Positions 1 to 8,621 of a DNA stretch of 64,000 nucleotides are shown here, piece after piece. The position numbers and the translations under genes were made by a program. Below the pieces are notes generated by a model. That model did not search any database, was not told the DNA's origin, and saw only the letters and a list, made by a program, of their open reading frames with translations. Positions within the stretch are counted from its first letter, which is position 1; every line of letters starts with the position of its first letter. This DNA comes from Rhodobacterales bacterium HTCC2255 (GTDB lineage: Bacteria; Pseudomonadota; Alphaproteobacteria; Rhodobacterales; Rhodobacteraceae): positions 1,594,816 to 1,658,815 of the forward strand of contig DS022282.1 in the NCBI GenBank assembly GCA_000153745.1, written 5' to 3'.

Positions 1-180
1 TCATGATTGGTGCTTTAGGAAATGCATGAGTGGGAAATTCATTGTAGAGGAGCTGTCAAAAATGGCGTTAGTAAAGAAGAAATTCGTGCTATAATTCATG
101 TGATTGGGATATATTGTGGGGTTCCGCAAGCACTGGAATGTTTTAGAGTCGCTAAAATTGTTTTGAGTGAAAACGAGTAA
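1..180 (+). pseudogene. carboxymuconolactone decarboxylase-family fragment, frameshifted, 5' end outside window
   Basis: The 3' end of a gene runs to the TAA at 178-180. From position 22 the reading frame gives MHEWEIHCRGAVKNG followed by a segment ending in CFRVAKIV, which has the look of the C-terminal helices of the carboxymuconolactone decarboxylase (AhpD-like) family. The stretch just upstream fits this family only in another frame (MIGALG, 3-20), so the frame breaks at the A-run around 20-22; two missing A residues would restore it. This is either a real lesion or an assembly error near a contig end. The family includes 4-carboxymuconolactone decarboxylase and alkylhydroperoxidase-like proteins, and too little is visible to choose. 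Confidence 0.55.
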
Positions 181-221
181 GTTGTAAGTTTAAAGTTAGA
201 AAAACTTTTTTATAGTATAAA

Positions 222-298
222 TGGTACACCCGACAGGATTCGAACCTGTGACCCCCTGATTCGAAGTCAGGTGCTCTATCCAGCTGAGCTACGGGTGC
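222..298 (-). tRNA. tRNA-Arg (anticodon TCG)
   Basis: A cloverleaf is readable on the minus strand: a 7-bp acceptor stem starting GCACCCG with a G-U first pair, a D-arm with AGCTCAGCTGGAT, an anticodon stem CCTGA/TCAGG closing the loop CTTCGAA (anticodon TCG, reading CGA codons), a T-loop GGTTCGAATCC, and encoded CCA at 222-224. It is almost identical to the tRNA-Arg at 2062-2138. Confidence 0.97.
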
Positions 299-306
299 GT
301 ATTATG

Positions 307-337
307 ATGATATCACACGACAAGAACCCACTGTCAA
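307..337 (-). promoter_or_regulatory. probable sigma-70 promoter of tRNA-Arg(TCG)
   Basis: On the minus strand a perfect -35 hexamer TTGACA (332-337) is followed after 17 bases by GATATC (309-314). TATCAT (307-312) at 19 bases is an alternative -10. Both lie just upstream of the tRNA 5' end. Confidence 0.45.
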
Positions 338-365
338 TCGATGAAGATTAACTGATATATCATAT

Positions 366-911
366 TTAATATTTAAACATTCTCAAAAACTTGAAGATAT
401 ATATTAGCATGATCATTAAAATAATTTGGCCAGACATATCTCCAAAGATATAACCAAACATTGAAGATGTTAATACTCCATTGTTGTGGAGAAAGGAGCT
501 AGAAATACCATTTAAAATAGATCCAATGAAACCTCCAAGAAGCAGATGTTTCCACTCTTTTTCAATATGGCCCGTTTTATTTTTTGACACCACTTTCACC
601 CCTATGATGCAACTTAAAACACTGAATATTGGCTGTAAGGGATGTAGGGGTACTCCAGATCCATGCACAATTACAAACCACATTATGTAAGTAGATGGTA
701 TCAAAAAGAAAAACGCATTCCATCCATAGTAGTAGGCTGCCAAGATTCTGATACCATGAGGTAAAAATAATAGGCTTATTACTGTCGTGTAAGATGGCAG
801 GAGCATAGATTGCAACGGAACAATAAAGCCATTGGTGAGTGTGTAGCTTGCGATATAAGCTAGACTTACTATTAAAAATACGCTGAAAGTATCTTGGGAT
901 ACAATTTTCAT
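366..911 (-). CDS. integral membrane protein of unknown function, paralogue of the 1111-1668 gene
   Basis: This 181-residue, very hydrophobic protein has about five to six predicted membrane segments and no recognised catalytic motif. It is clearly homologous to the next upstream gene (1111-1668). Both contain the identical block SLLFLPHGIRILAAYYYGW and, after one more helix, GSGVPLHPLQP, followed by a short basic loop (VSKN or VSKK). I do not recognise the family. The FLPHG-R-LAA-YYGW pattern is faintly like the first helices of MASE1-type sensor domains, but no output domain follows. It lies 199 bases downstream of its paralogue on the same strand, so it may be co-transcribed or have its own promoter. 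Both genes probably arose by tandem duplication. Confidence 0.7.
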   Translation of the reverse strand: MKIVSQDTFSVFLIVSLAYIASYTLTNGFIVPLQSMLLPSYTTVISLLFLPHGIRILAAYYYGWNAFFFLIPSTYIMWFVIVHGSGVPLHPLQPIFSVLSCIIGVKVVSKNKTGHIEKEWKHLLLGGFIGSILNGISSSFLHNNGVLTSSMFGYIFGDMSGQIILMIMLIYIFKFLRMFKY

Positions 912-1110
912 TAAGCAATAACTAATGAAAATAATTTAAAGTAAATGGAATTTTTTGGATATTTTTGCAATTTATACTCCGTTTTGAAAAGGTTGCGGAT
1001 ACTTTATACAAATAAATATAACTTGATTGGTAATATTTAAAAGCTCAAAGTGATATTTGATTGTAATTAAGATGTATTTTATGACTTCATCTTGAAAATT
1101 AGAAGTTATA

Positions 1111-1668
1111 TTATTTAACCGAAATTATAAATTTTACTGTTTGAGAAAATAAAAGCATTAAAACTATTAGCCCCAAAACATCACCAATTATGAAATATAA
1201 AGCTTCTAATGTAAAAAAACTTTGGTTTATAGCCAAACTGTTAAATAACCCATTTAGAATAGACCCACAGATTCCGCCAAGTAATATAAATTTTAAATCT
1301 GCTCTGAAATTGAGGGTAAGTTTTTTTGACACGATCATAATACCCAAAACACAACTCACACCACTAATTAGGGGCTGTAGTGGATGTAAAGGAACGCCTG
1401 AGCCATAAACTGTTATCACCCACATGAAATACATTGATGGCAATAATAGGAAAAATGATTTCCAGCCGTAGTAGTATGCTGCCAAAATTCTGATGCCATG
1501 TGGCAGAAATAGTAAACTAATTGATGTTGTAAAAGTTGGAAATATTAAGTGTTGTAGTGGTGATAAAAAGCCGACCACTAATGTGTAGCTTGAAATATAA
1601 GCTAAGCTTATTATTGCAAAAGAACCCATTATTTGCTTGGACATTAACGGATGGAAAATTGTATTCAA
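1111..1668 (-). CDS. integral membrane protein of unknown function, tandem paralogue
   Basis: A 185-residue membrane protein with about five to six hydrophobic segments, sharing the conserved blocks described for the 366-911 gene. Its ATG overlaps the stop codon of the small regulator upstream (ATGA at 1665-1668), so the two are translationally coupled and the regulator probably controls or works with this membrane protein. An internal Met nine residues in (MSKQIMG) is a possible alternative start that would align better with the paralogue. No enzyme or transporter family is recognised. The conserved His and Arg in LPHGIRILAA and the conserved HPLQP turn are the most likely functional positions. 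Confidence 0.7.
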   Translation of the reverse strand: MNTIFHPLMSKQIMGSFAIISLAYISSYTLVVGFLSPLQHLIFPTFTTSISLLFLPHGIRILAAYYYGWKSFFLLLPSMYFMWVITVYGSGVPLHPLQPLISGVSCVLGIMIVSKKLTLNFRADLKFILLGGICGSILNGLFNSLAINQSFFTLEALYFIIGDVLGLIVLMLLFSQTVKFIISVK

Positions 1669-1958
1669 ATAGAATTGACTATAAATAATCCAACTTTTTT
1701 GTCAGGCGCATTTACAAGCAATCCTTTTTCTTGAATAGATTTTAGCGCGCGAAAAAATGTTGGTCTAGACATTTTCTGAGTAAATGTATGATCTAAAATA
1801 TGTTTTGTTTCAACAATACCATCATGAGATTTTATGTCTTGTGCAGCGAGATATACATTTTTTTCAACTGAAGATAATTCGGCTAAACCAAAGTCTTGCT
1901 CCATATCACTTAACATAGATTTTAAGCGTATTATATTTTCAACAATGCTAGAAGCCAT
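1665..1958 (-). CDS. small winged-helix DNA-binding protein (MarR-like), probable regulator
   Basis: A 97-residue protein starting MASSIVENI. This ATG was chosen because GGAGAAG sits a few bases upstream (1962-1968); a longer form from 1997 would add 13 residues but lacks such a site. The first half is helical. The second half has the spacing of a winged helix: a recognition-type stretch SRPTFFRALKSIQEKGLL followed by a short wing with KKVGLF. Such MarR- or replication-initiator-like folds usually bind DNA as dimers. The stop overlaps the start of the membrane protein gene at 1668, giving an operon of regulator, membrane protein and perhaps the second membrane protein. The target is unknown. 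Confidence 0.6.
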   Translation of the reverse strand: MASSIVENIIRLKSMLSDMEQDFGLAELSSVEKNVYLAAQDIKSHDGIVETKHILDHTFTQKMSRPTFFRALKSIQEKGLLVNAPDKKVGLFIVNSI

Positions 1959-2061
1959 TATCTTCTCCATATAAATATTCAGTTTAAATTGAGACAATAA
2001 TTCAACTTCTCATTTTATTGCTTAGGTGTCAATTATATATATTCTATAAATTGAATAATAG

Positions 2062-2138
2062 TGGTGCACCCGGCACGATTCGAACGTGCGACCCCCTGAT
2101 TCGTAGTCAGGTACTCTATCCAGCTGAGCTACGGGTGC
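2062..2138 (-). tRNA. tRNA-Arg (anticodon ACG)
   Basis: The minus strand reads GCACCCG at the acceptor 5' end, the D-arm AGCTCAGCTGGAT, the anticodon stem CCTGA/TCAGG around CTACGAA (anticodon ACG, presumably converted to ICG to read CGU, CGC and CGA), T-loop GTTCGAATC, and encoded CCA at 2062-2064. The acceptor stem is fully paired. It differs from the tRNA-Arg(TCG) at 222-298 at only a few positions in the 5' two thirds. Confidence 0.97.
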
Positions 2139-2147
2139 ATTAGATGC

Positions 2148-2176
2148 GATTTACTTGGCCTATCGTCACTTGGCAA
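2148..2176 (-). promoter_or_regulatory. probable promoter of tRNA-Arg(ACG)
   Basis: Minus-strand TTGCCA (2171-2176) and TAAATC (2148-2153) are separated by 17 bases and end about nine bases before the mature tRNA 5' end. Confidence 0.4.
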
Positions 2177-2207
2177 GAGCCAATTTAGATTATTTAATCC
2201 AACATTA

Positions 2208-3788
2208 TTAAATTTTAATATTCATGGCTGCTGAAATTAATTGCTTAGTATAATCAGATTTTGGGTTTTTAAATATGTCTTTATTTGTGCCGGCTTCTAC
2301 AATATCTCCTTTCGACATAACTATCACTTTATGACTAAGTGCGCGGATAACACGGAGGTCATGACTGATGAATAAATATGCTAAACCATATTTAATCTGA
2401 AGTTCACGTAAAAGTTTAACTATCTGGACTTGAACTGTCATATCTAAAGCTGACGTTGGCTCGTCAAGAATAAGAAGCTTGGGTTTGAGTATCATGGCCC
2501 GAGCAATTGCAATTCGTTGACGCTGCCCACCTGAAAATTCATGAGGGTAACGATCAATCATATCCTTTTCGAGGCCTACCTCCAGTAAGATATTTTCTAC
2601 CGTGGTTCTACGATCCTGACCTCTGTCCAAGTTATGGACATCAAGACCTTCAGAAATAATTTGTTCAACTGTAAATCGAGGTGATAATGACCCATAAGGA
2701 TCTTGAAATACCATTTGTATATCGCGCCTGAACGGTTTTAATTGTTTGTTAGTAAGCCCATCTAACTTATTTCCCATAAAAGTAATTTGCCCTTTGGAGG
2801 ATATAAGACGCATGATAGCTAATGCTAAAGTTGTTTTCCCAGAACCACTCTCTCCAACAATACCTAATGTTTCACCCTCTGAAATACTTAGGGTCGCATT
2901 ATTAACTGCTTTTACATATCCAACAATTTTTCGCATTAAGCCTTTAACAATTGGAAACCATACTTTTATATTTTTAATATTAATGATTTCTAAAGCATTA
3001 GCTTTTATTGGCGTGGGAGCACCTGATGGTTCTGCATTTATTAGTTTTTTTGTATATGCATGCTTTGGAGAATTAAAAATTTCGTTTGTAGATCCTACCT
3101 CAACAATTTGTCCATCTTTCATAACGCAAACACGATCTGCAATGCGTCTAACAACACTAAGATCATGTGTAATAAACAACATACCCATGCCCTCAGATTT
3201 TTGAATTTGTGCTAAAAGTTCTAGAATTTGAGCCTGTATAGTTACATCTAAGGCTGTTGTGGGTTCATCAGCTATTAACAAGTCTGGCTTGTTGGCGAGT
3301 GCCATGGCAATCATAATTCGTTGACGCTGTCCGCCAGAAAGTTGATGCGGGTAATTAGAAATCCTTTTGTGTGCTTCTTCAATACCAACCTTTGCAAGTA
3401 AATCTAATATTTTTTCTAGAACTTTTGGTCCTTTTAATCCCTGATGAAGCCTTAAACTTTCACTTAATTGGCGTTCGATTGTATGAAGAGGATTTAACGA
3501 TGTCATAGGTTCTTGGAAAATAAAACTTATATCATTTCCTCTAATTTTGCGTAAATCTTTATTAGAGGTATTAACGATTTCTTTTTCACAATATTTTATA
3601 GAACCAGATATAGCTGCTGCTTTATCAATTAGATTCACAGTAGCAAGAGCAGTGACAGATTTTCCAGAGCCACTTTCACCAACCAATGCAACAGTCTCAC
3701 CTTTCTTTATAGAAAAAGTTACATCTCTCACGGCTTTATGTTCGCCAAAACTTACAGATAAATTTTTTATACTCAAAATTTGTTTCAT
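2208..3788 (-). CDS. yejF: peptide ABC transporter, duplicated ATP-binding protein (YejF type)
   Basis: A 526-residue protein with two complete ABC ATPase domains in one chain, the arrangement of YejF. Domain 1 has Walker A GESGSGKS (about 37-44), signature LSGGQRQRI (about 150) and Walker B LLIADEPTTALD. Domain 2 has Walker A GESGSGKT (about 312-319), signature FSGGQRQRI (about 418) and Walker B LLILDEPTSALD. Both signatures and H-loops (ITHDL, ISHDL) are intact, so both sites should hydrolyse ATP. It energises import through the YejB and YejE permeases; in enterobacteria the Yej system takes up peptides including microcin C. The start overlaps the yejE stop by four bases. It is the last gene of the yejABEF operon. 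Confidence 0.93.
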   Translation of the reverse strand: MKQILSIKNLSVSFGEHKAVRDVTFSIKKGETVALVGESGSGKSVTALATVNLIDKAAAISGSIKYCEKEIVNTSNKDLRKIRGNDISFIFQEPMTSLNPLHTIERQLSESLRLHQGLKGPKVLEKILDLLAKVGIEEAHKRISNYPHQLSGGQRQRIMIAMALANKPDLLIADEPTTALDVTIQAQILELLAQIQKSEGMGMLFITHDLSVVRRIADRVCVMKDGQIVEVGSTNEIFNSPKHAYTKKLINAEPSGAPTPIKANALEIINIKNIKVWFPIVKGLMRKIVGYVKAVNNATLSISEGETLGIVGESGSGKTTLALAIMRLISSKGQITFMGNKLDGLTNKQLKPFRRDIQMVFQDPYGSLSPRFTVEQIISEGLDVHNLDRGQDRRTTVENILLEVGLEKDMIDRYPHEFSGGQRQRIAIARAMILKPKLLILDEPTSALDMTVQVQIVKLLRELQIKYGLAYLFISHDLRVIRALSHKVIVMSKGDIVEAGTNKDIFKNPKSDYTKQLISAAMNIKI

Positions 3789-4906
3789 TTGAATGTCTTT
3801 CGAGGGTCAAAGGCATCTCTAATACCTTCAAAAACAAAGACTAATAACGATAACATCACGGCTAATGTAATGAATGCTGAGAACGCTAACCAGGGTGCTT
3901 GGAGATTATTTTTAGCCTGCAATGCTAATTCACCTAGCGATGGATAACTAGGGGGTAGGCCGTATCCTAAAAAATCTAAAGTCGTTAATGTTCCAATTGA
4001 TGCAGTAATTGTGAAAGGTAAGAATGTTAATGTAGCAACCATTGCATTGGGCAAAAGATGTCGAAACATTATCTTAATATCACTTACACCCATTGCTCTA
4101 GCGGCTCGAACATATTCAAAATTGCGCGCTCTTAGAAATTCAGCTCGGACGACGCCAAGTAATCCTGTCCAGCTAAACAAAATGACCAAGAATACTAATA
4201 TTGGAAAGTTTATATTAAATAAGGCAGCCATTATAATAATGACATACAGCATTGGCATTCCATCCCAAATTTCAACAAGTCTTTGTAATATTAAATCCAC
4301 CCAACCGCCGAAATAACCCATTACAGCTCCTGCAGCTATTCCAATAATTGAACTAAATAAAACAACTATTAATCCAAAGATTGTTGATATTCGAAAGCCA
4401 TAAATAATTCTTGCAATTACATCACGAGTTTGGTCATCAGTACCTAATAGATGATTGCGATCTGGAGCAGATGGTGCACGATCAATGTCATAATTTATTG
4501 TATCAAAACTATAAGGTATAGGTGCCCATAGCATCCATCCTTTTGTGATTTGCCCATCTGATGAAGTTAACGATTCATTATATAATGAATTTAATGTTTC
4601 ATCAGGTTCATCAAGACAGATTTCAAGGCCACCTGTTTTAATCAAGCACTGTGTTTCCATTTCTTGGTAAATTGCTTCTGTTTTAAAATCACCACCAAAA
4701 TAATATTCTGAATAATATTTAAAAGCTGGTGAATGTAACTCATTTTTGAATTTAATCAGTAATGGTTTATCGTTTGCTATTAATTCTGCGAATAAACATA
4801 AGATAAATATTGCTCCAAATATCCAAAGAGACCAAAAAGCACGCCTATTAGATTTGAAGTTTTGCCATCGCCTTTTTGCTAAAGGTGATTTTAATATTTT
4901 TCTCAT
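3785..4906 (-). CDS. yejE: peptide ABC transporter permease (YejE type)
   Basis: A 373-residue inner-membrane permease. One N-terminal helix (about 23-45) is followed by a long periplasmic segment of roughly 100 residues, and then the binding-protein-dependent transport permease domain with five helices. The EAA-type coupling loop that contacts the ATPase is visible as RAARAMGVSDIKIMFRHLLP. The C-terminus ends FEGIRDAFDPRKTFK, a typical DppC/YejE tail. Its ATG overlaps the yejB stop (TAATG) and its stop overlaps the yejF start (ATGA), so the permeases and ATPase are translationally coupled. Confidence 0.92.
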   Translation of the reverse strand: MRKILKSPLAKRRWQNFKSNRRAFWSLWIFGAIFILCLFAELIANDKPLLIKFKNELHSPAFKYYSEYYFGGDFKTEAIYQEMETQCLIKTGGLEICLDEPDETLNSLYNESLTSSDGQITKGWMLWAPIPYSFDTINYDIDRAPSAPDRNHLLGTDDQTRDVIARIIYGFRISTIFGLIVVLFSSIIGIAAGAVMGYFGGWVDLILQRLVEIWDGMPMLYVIIIMAALFNINFPILVFLVILFSWTGLLGVVRAEFLRARNFEYVRAARAMGVSDIKIMFRHLLPNAMVATLTFLPFTITASIGTLTTLDFLGYGLPPSYPSLGELALQAKNNLQAPWLAFSAFITLAVMLSLLVFVFEGIRDAFDPRKTFK

Positions 4907-5988
4907 TACGTTTCACGGCTCCCAAAATCAATTCTTGGGTCAATCCAGATATAGGTAAGATCAGAAAGTAGTTTTACTAATAAACCAATTAAAGCAAAAA
5001 TATAAAGTGTTGCAAAAAATACTTGATAGTCTCGATTTATGGCTGCTTCATATCCAAGAAGGCCAAGTCCATCCAACGAAAAAATAACTTCAATAATTAA
5101 CGATCCACCAAAAAATATTCCGACAAATAATGCTGGAAACCCACTTATAACTATTAACATGGCATTTCTGAAAACATGGCCGTAGAAAACATTAAATTCT
5201 GTTAAGCCTTTTGCACGCGCAGTCATTACGTACTGTTTGTTTATCTCATCAAGAAAGCTATTTTTAGTTAAAAGAGTTAATGTAGCAAATGCAGCAATTG
5301 TGGAAGTTAAAATGGGTAAAGCTGCATGCCAAAAGTAATCAGCAATTCGCTCAAAAAACCCAAAATCAGCGGCACCTTCAGATGCAAGACCTCTCAATGG
5401 AAAAATTTGCCAGTAGGAGCCTCCTGCGAATAAAACAATTAGTAAAATACCAAAAAGCAATCCTGGAATTGCATAAGCTGCGATTATTATACCTGAAGTC
5501 CACACATCAAATGCTGAACCATCTTTGATTGCTTTGCGGATACCCAAGGGTATAGATACCAAGTATGCTAATAAGGTGGACCACAAGCCTAAGGTTATGG
5601 ATACAGGCATCTTTTCTAGTATAAGATCAATTATGGTTATTGACCTAAAGTAACTTTCACCAAAATCGAAGCGTATATAATTCCATAACATAGTAAGAAA
5701 TCTTTCGACTGGAGGTTTATCAAAACCGAATTGCTTCTCTAAGTCTTCAATTAATTCAGGAGGCAATCCACGAGCCCCTTTATATTCATTATTTTCTGAT
5801 TGATTATTTGAATCGTCTCCACCGCCTGTGAACCGATCAGTCGCTCCTGCACTACCGTCTTCCATTTGTGCAATTATTTGTTCAATTGGACCACCGGGTA
5901 CAAATTGAATTAGCACGAAGTTTATAAGCATAATTCCTATTAAAGTTGGAATTATTAAAAAGAGTCTCCGGAGAATATATGCGCCCAT
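4906..5988 (-). CDS. yejB: peptide ABC transporter permease (YejB type)
   Basis: A 360-residue permease with the classical DppB/YejB N-terminus: a helix ending in FVPGGPIEQ. It is followed by a Gly/Ser/Asn-rich periplasmic insert (about 45-75) characteristic of YejB, and then the permease domain. The coupling loop is [21 protein letters not shown]. The C-terminus ends [15 protein letters not shown]. The start codon directly abuts the yejA stop (TAAATG), and the stop shares a base with the yejE start. It forms the heteromeric translocation pore with YejE. Confidence 0.92.
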   Translation of the reverse strand: MGAYILRRLFLIIPTLIGIMLINFVLIQFVPGGPIEQIIAQMEDGSAGATDRFTGGGDDSNNQSENNEYKGARGLPPELIEDLEKQFGFDKPPVERFLTMLWNYIRFDFGESYFRSITIIDLILEKMPVSITLGLWSTLLAYLVSIPLGIRKAIKDGSAFDVWTSGIIIAAYAIPGLLFGILLIVLFAGGSYWQIFPLRGLASEGAADFGFFERIADYFWHAALPILTSTIAAFATLTLLTKNSFLDEINKQYVMTARAKGLTEFNVFYGHVFRNAMLIVISGFPALFVGIFFGGSLIIEVIFSLDGLGLLGYEAAINRDYQVFFATLYIFALIGLLVKLLSDLTYIWIDPRIDFGSRET

Positions 5989-7845
5989 TTATTTAAAAGC
6001 ACCTTTTGCAATCAGGGCATCATATTTTTCCTGATCAAACCACCAAGTGCTTACAACGCCAAGATCATACTTGGGTTTAATTTTAGGGCGACCAAATACA
6101 TCCCAATAAGCTAAGCGATCTGCTGCTAAATGCCAATTAGGAATTCGAATATGATAAGCCCTTAAGATGCGATCAATGGCGCGTACTGCGATATGCATCT
6201 CATCCCTAGTTTTAGCACCACCCACTTTTTTTATTAAGTCGTCTACAGCTGGGTGCCCAAAACCAGATAAATTTGCTCCTCCAAGTTGTTCGATACCAAC
6301 AGTGCCATATAACTGGGCAATTTCCTCACCTGGACTCGAACTTGTTCCGTAACCAGCAACAAGTACATCAAAGTCGTAGTTTTTCATTCTCTCAATCATT
6401 TGCGCTCTATCAATTTGGATAAATTTTGCATCTATTCCCGCACGTTTCATGGTATCTATGATTGGTGTTAAAATATGTAAGAAATCGTCATTATCATCAA
6501 TGAATTCTATACTAAAAGTTTCACCCTGTTTATCTTTCAGAACACCATTTTCCAAAACCCATCCTGCATTTTCTAACAATTTACTTGCTGTGCGTAATGC
6601 TTTTCTGTCAAATTTATTTTGCTTCATTACAGGTGGGATATAAGCTGGGTCTTCAAAAATAGTAGGTAATAATTGATCACGGTATTTCTGAATTAAGCTA
6701 AGTTCATCAGTTGTTACCATTCCTTCAGCTTGCATAAGAGAGTTTTCCCAAAAACTATCTGAACGTGTATATGAATCATAAAAAACAGTTTTGTTAGTCC
6801 ATTCAAAATTAAATAAATGTTGAAGTGCTTCACGTGTTTTAATATTTTTAAATTGTTTTTTACGTAAGTTTAGCCAAATTCCTTGATTTGATTGCGGAGA
6901 GCCATCAGGAAGTAGTTCAGCTTTAACCCAACCTTTTTGTATTGCTGGAAAGTCATATTGAGTTTTCCATTTTTTTGAAACATTTTCTTCACGAACTAAA
7001 TAAGCGCCACTTTTAAACGCCTCAAAGCTAACATCACCGTCTTTAAAATATTCGTACCTTATACAATCAAAATTTCCTGTTCCAACATTTGCCGGATGAT
7101 CCTTCGCCCAATAAGTTTCTATTTTACAATATTTTACAAATAAGCCTGGTTCAAAATCAGTGATTGTATAGCCACCTGAACCAACTGGAATGTCTGTCCC
7201 TGACTCTCCAAAATCACGATCTTTCCAATAATGTTTTGGTAATATTGCTAATCCACCAGCATATTGTGGTAAATCGCGCATATTTGCGCCTTTTTTAAAA
7301 TTAAACTTAACTGTTTTGCCGTCTATAATTTCGATGGCATCAAAATCTTTAAAGAAAACGTTTTTGTAAAATGGATGCCCTTTTTCTTCTAGTATATTAC
7401 GCGTAAATTCAACATCATACGCAGTAATTGGCACACCATCTGAGAAAGTAGCATCTTCGCGAATTTTAAAGATTACCCATGAACGATCTTTTGGATATTC
7501 CATACTTTCAGCCATATATAAATAAGAACTATCAGGTTCATCAGCAGATGAGGTCAATAAGCTATCAGATAACAACCCTAAACCTGTAACGCGTGCACCT
7601 TTTAAGATATAATTGTTAAAGCTATCAAAAGTAGAACCACCTCTTGAAGGGCGTAATCTAAGTGTACCTCCTTGGGGTGCATTTGGGTTTACGTATTCAA
7701 AATGCATATAGTCTGCTGCGTATTTTAAATCTCCATATGCCGAGATACCATGTGTATTAAATGTTTCTTCGGCATTTGTGGTGGTTCCTAGTGTTAAAAA
7801 TAAGCTAAAAATTATTTTAGTGGCTATTTTACTATATCTTTGCAT
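5989..7845 (-). CDS. yejA: periplasmic peptide-binding protein of the Yej transporter
   Basis: A 618-residue solute-binding protein of family 5 (DppA/OppA/YejA). The N-terminus is a signal peptide (basic KIATK, hydrophobic IIFSLFLTLG, probable cleavage after TNA). The mature protein starts with the typical YejA stretch HGISAYGDLKYAADYMHFEYVNP. Other family features are an APQGGTLRL segment and a tail ending in PKYDLGVVSTWWFD. It should capture oligopeptides in the periplasm and hand them to YejBE. GGAG lies seven bases before the ATG. It is first in the four-gene operon, behind the promoter at 7867-7894. Confidence 0.93.
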   Translation of the reverse strand: MQRYSKIATKIIFSLFLTLGTTTNAEETFNTHGISAYGDLKYAADYMHFEYVNPNAPQGGTLRLRPSRGGSTFDSFNNYILKGARVTGLGLLSDSLLTSSADEPDSSYLYMAESMEYPKDRSWVIFKIREDATFSDGVPITAYDVEFTRNILEEKGHPFYKNVFFKDFDAIEIIDGKTVKFNFKKGANMRDLPQYAGGLAILPKHYWKDRDFGESGTDIPVGSGGYTITDFEPGLFVKYCKIETYWAKDHPANVGTGNFDCIRYEYFKDGDVSFEAFKSGAYLVREENVSKKWKTQYDFPAIQKGWVKAELLPDGSPQSNQGIWLNLRKKQFKNIKTREALQHLFNFEWTNKTVFYDSYTRSDSFWENSLMQAEGMVTTDELSLIQKYRDQLLPTIFEDPAYIPPVMKQNKFDRKALRTASKLLENAGWVLENGVLKDKQGETFSIEFIDDNDDFLHILTPIIDTMKRAGIDAKFIQIDRAQMIERMKNYDFDVLVAGYGTSSSPGEEIAQLYGTVGIEQLGGANLSGFGHPAVDDLIKKVGGAKTRDEMHIAVRAIDRILRAYHIRIPNWHLAADRLAYWDVFGRPKIKPKYDLGVVSTWWFDQEKYDALIAKGAFK

Positions 7846-7866
7846 TTTATGACTCCATTTTTTTTT

Positions 7867-7894
7867 ATATTATGTGATTTTGAGCAGACCTCAA
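7867..7894 (-). promoter_or_regulatory. probable promoter of the yejABEF operon
   Basis: On the minus strand TTGAGG (7889-7894) and TAATAT (7867-7872) are separated by 16 bases, and the -10 ends about 20 bases upstream of the yejA start codon and its GGAG ribosome-binding site. Confidence 0.45.
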
Positions 7895-7920
7895 CACAAA
7901 GAGACATTTAAATGCCAATT

Positions 7921-7949
7921 AAAAAAGCCGCCCCACTGGGACGGCTTTA
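7921..7949 (-). terminator. rho-independent terminator of the cytochrome c gene
   Basis: The minus strand reads AAAGCCGTCCC, loop AGT, then GGGGCGGCTTT followed by a run of T. The stem has one mismatch and is GC-rich in AT-rich surroundings. It lies about 20 bases after the cycM stop. Confidence 0.85.
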
Positions 7950-7967
7950 AAAAAAAGTTCATTAATA

Positions 7968-8501
7968 CTATTTTATAGTTTGCAAGTACGCGATTATATT
8001 TGCTCTATCGGTTTCTTTTTTAATACCAGCGAAACCCATTTTTGTACCTGGTGCATATTTTTTGGGATTTTTCAAAAATCCATCTAAGGCTGCTGTTGAC
8101 CAGCCACCTTCGAGACCTGCTAAAACAGCAGAGTAGCCAAAGCCATCAATGGATCCTATGTCACGATCTACAACATTATATAGATGTGGACCTGTACCAT
8201 TTGCTCCATCTGCAAGCTTGTGACAGGCTTTACATTTTGAGAATACTTTTTGCCCTTTGGAAATATCAGCGACTAATAGTAAATCTTCCAAATTTGATTC
8301 GACAACTACAGTTTCTGTTTCCACCACAACGTTATAAATAGACGCTGGTGATAGTGATGCGCTTTCAGAGTGAGAATCTCCGTGACCGCTGTCACCAGAT
8401 TCTACATGATAAAGAGTTTCTGCGCCCCAATTAATCATTAAAAAGAATAATAAAGCCCCGCATAATGCTCCAGTGATTTTTGTGAATTCCATGTTGTCCA
8501 T
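7968..8501 (-). CDS. cycM: membrane-anchored cytochrome c (CycM / c552 type)
   Basis: A 177-residue protein. The start chosen is the ATG at 8501 (MDNMEFTKI), with GGAGAG seven bases upstream. The longer open frame to 8735 runs antisense into pheA and its extra N-terminus has no cytochrome character. An N-terminal membrane helix (about 10-25) is followed by a His/Ser/acidic linker and a class I cytochrome c domain. The haem site is CKACH, and the methionine ligand lies in GTKMGFAG. Family members carry electrons between the bc1 complex and terminal oxidases in alphaproteobacteria. It is divergent from pheA, as in relatives, and has its own terminator. Confidence 0.92.
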   Translation of the reverse strand: MDNMEFTKITGALCGALLFFLMINWGAETLYHVESGDSGHGDSHSESASLSPASIYNVVVETETVVVESNLEDLLLVADISKGQKVFSKCKACHKLADGANGTGPHLYNVVDRDIGSIDGFGYSAVLAGLEGGWSTAALDGFLKNPKKYAPGTKMGFAGIKKETDRANIIAYLQTIK

Positions 8502-8621
8502 AGCTGTGCTCTCCGTAGGCTTTGGATTCTTTAATTTATCTGTTGCCCTTCTAGCCTCTTCCAATGTTAGAATGCAAGCTGTAGAACCGCGACTAAACGA
8601 CCATTTTAAAAGGAACGTGAA

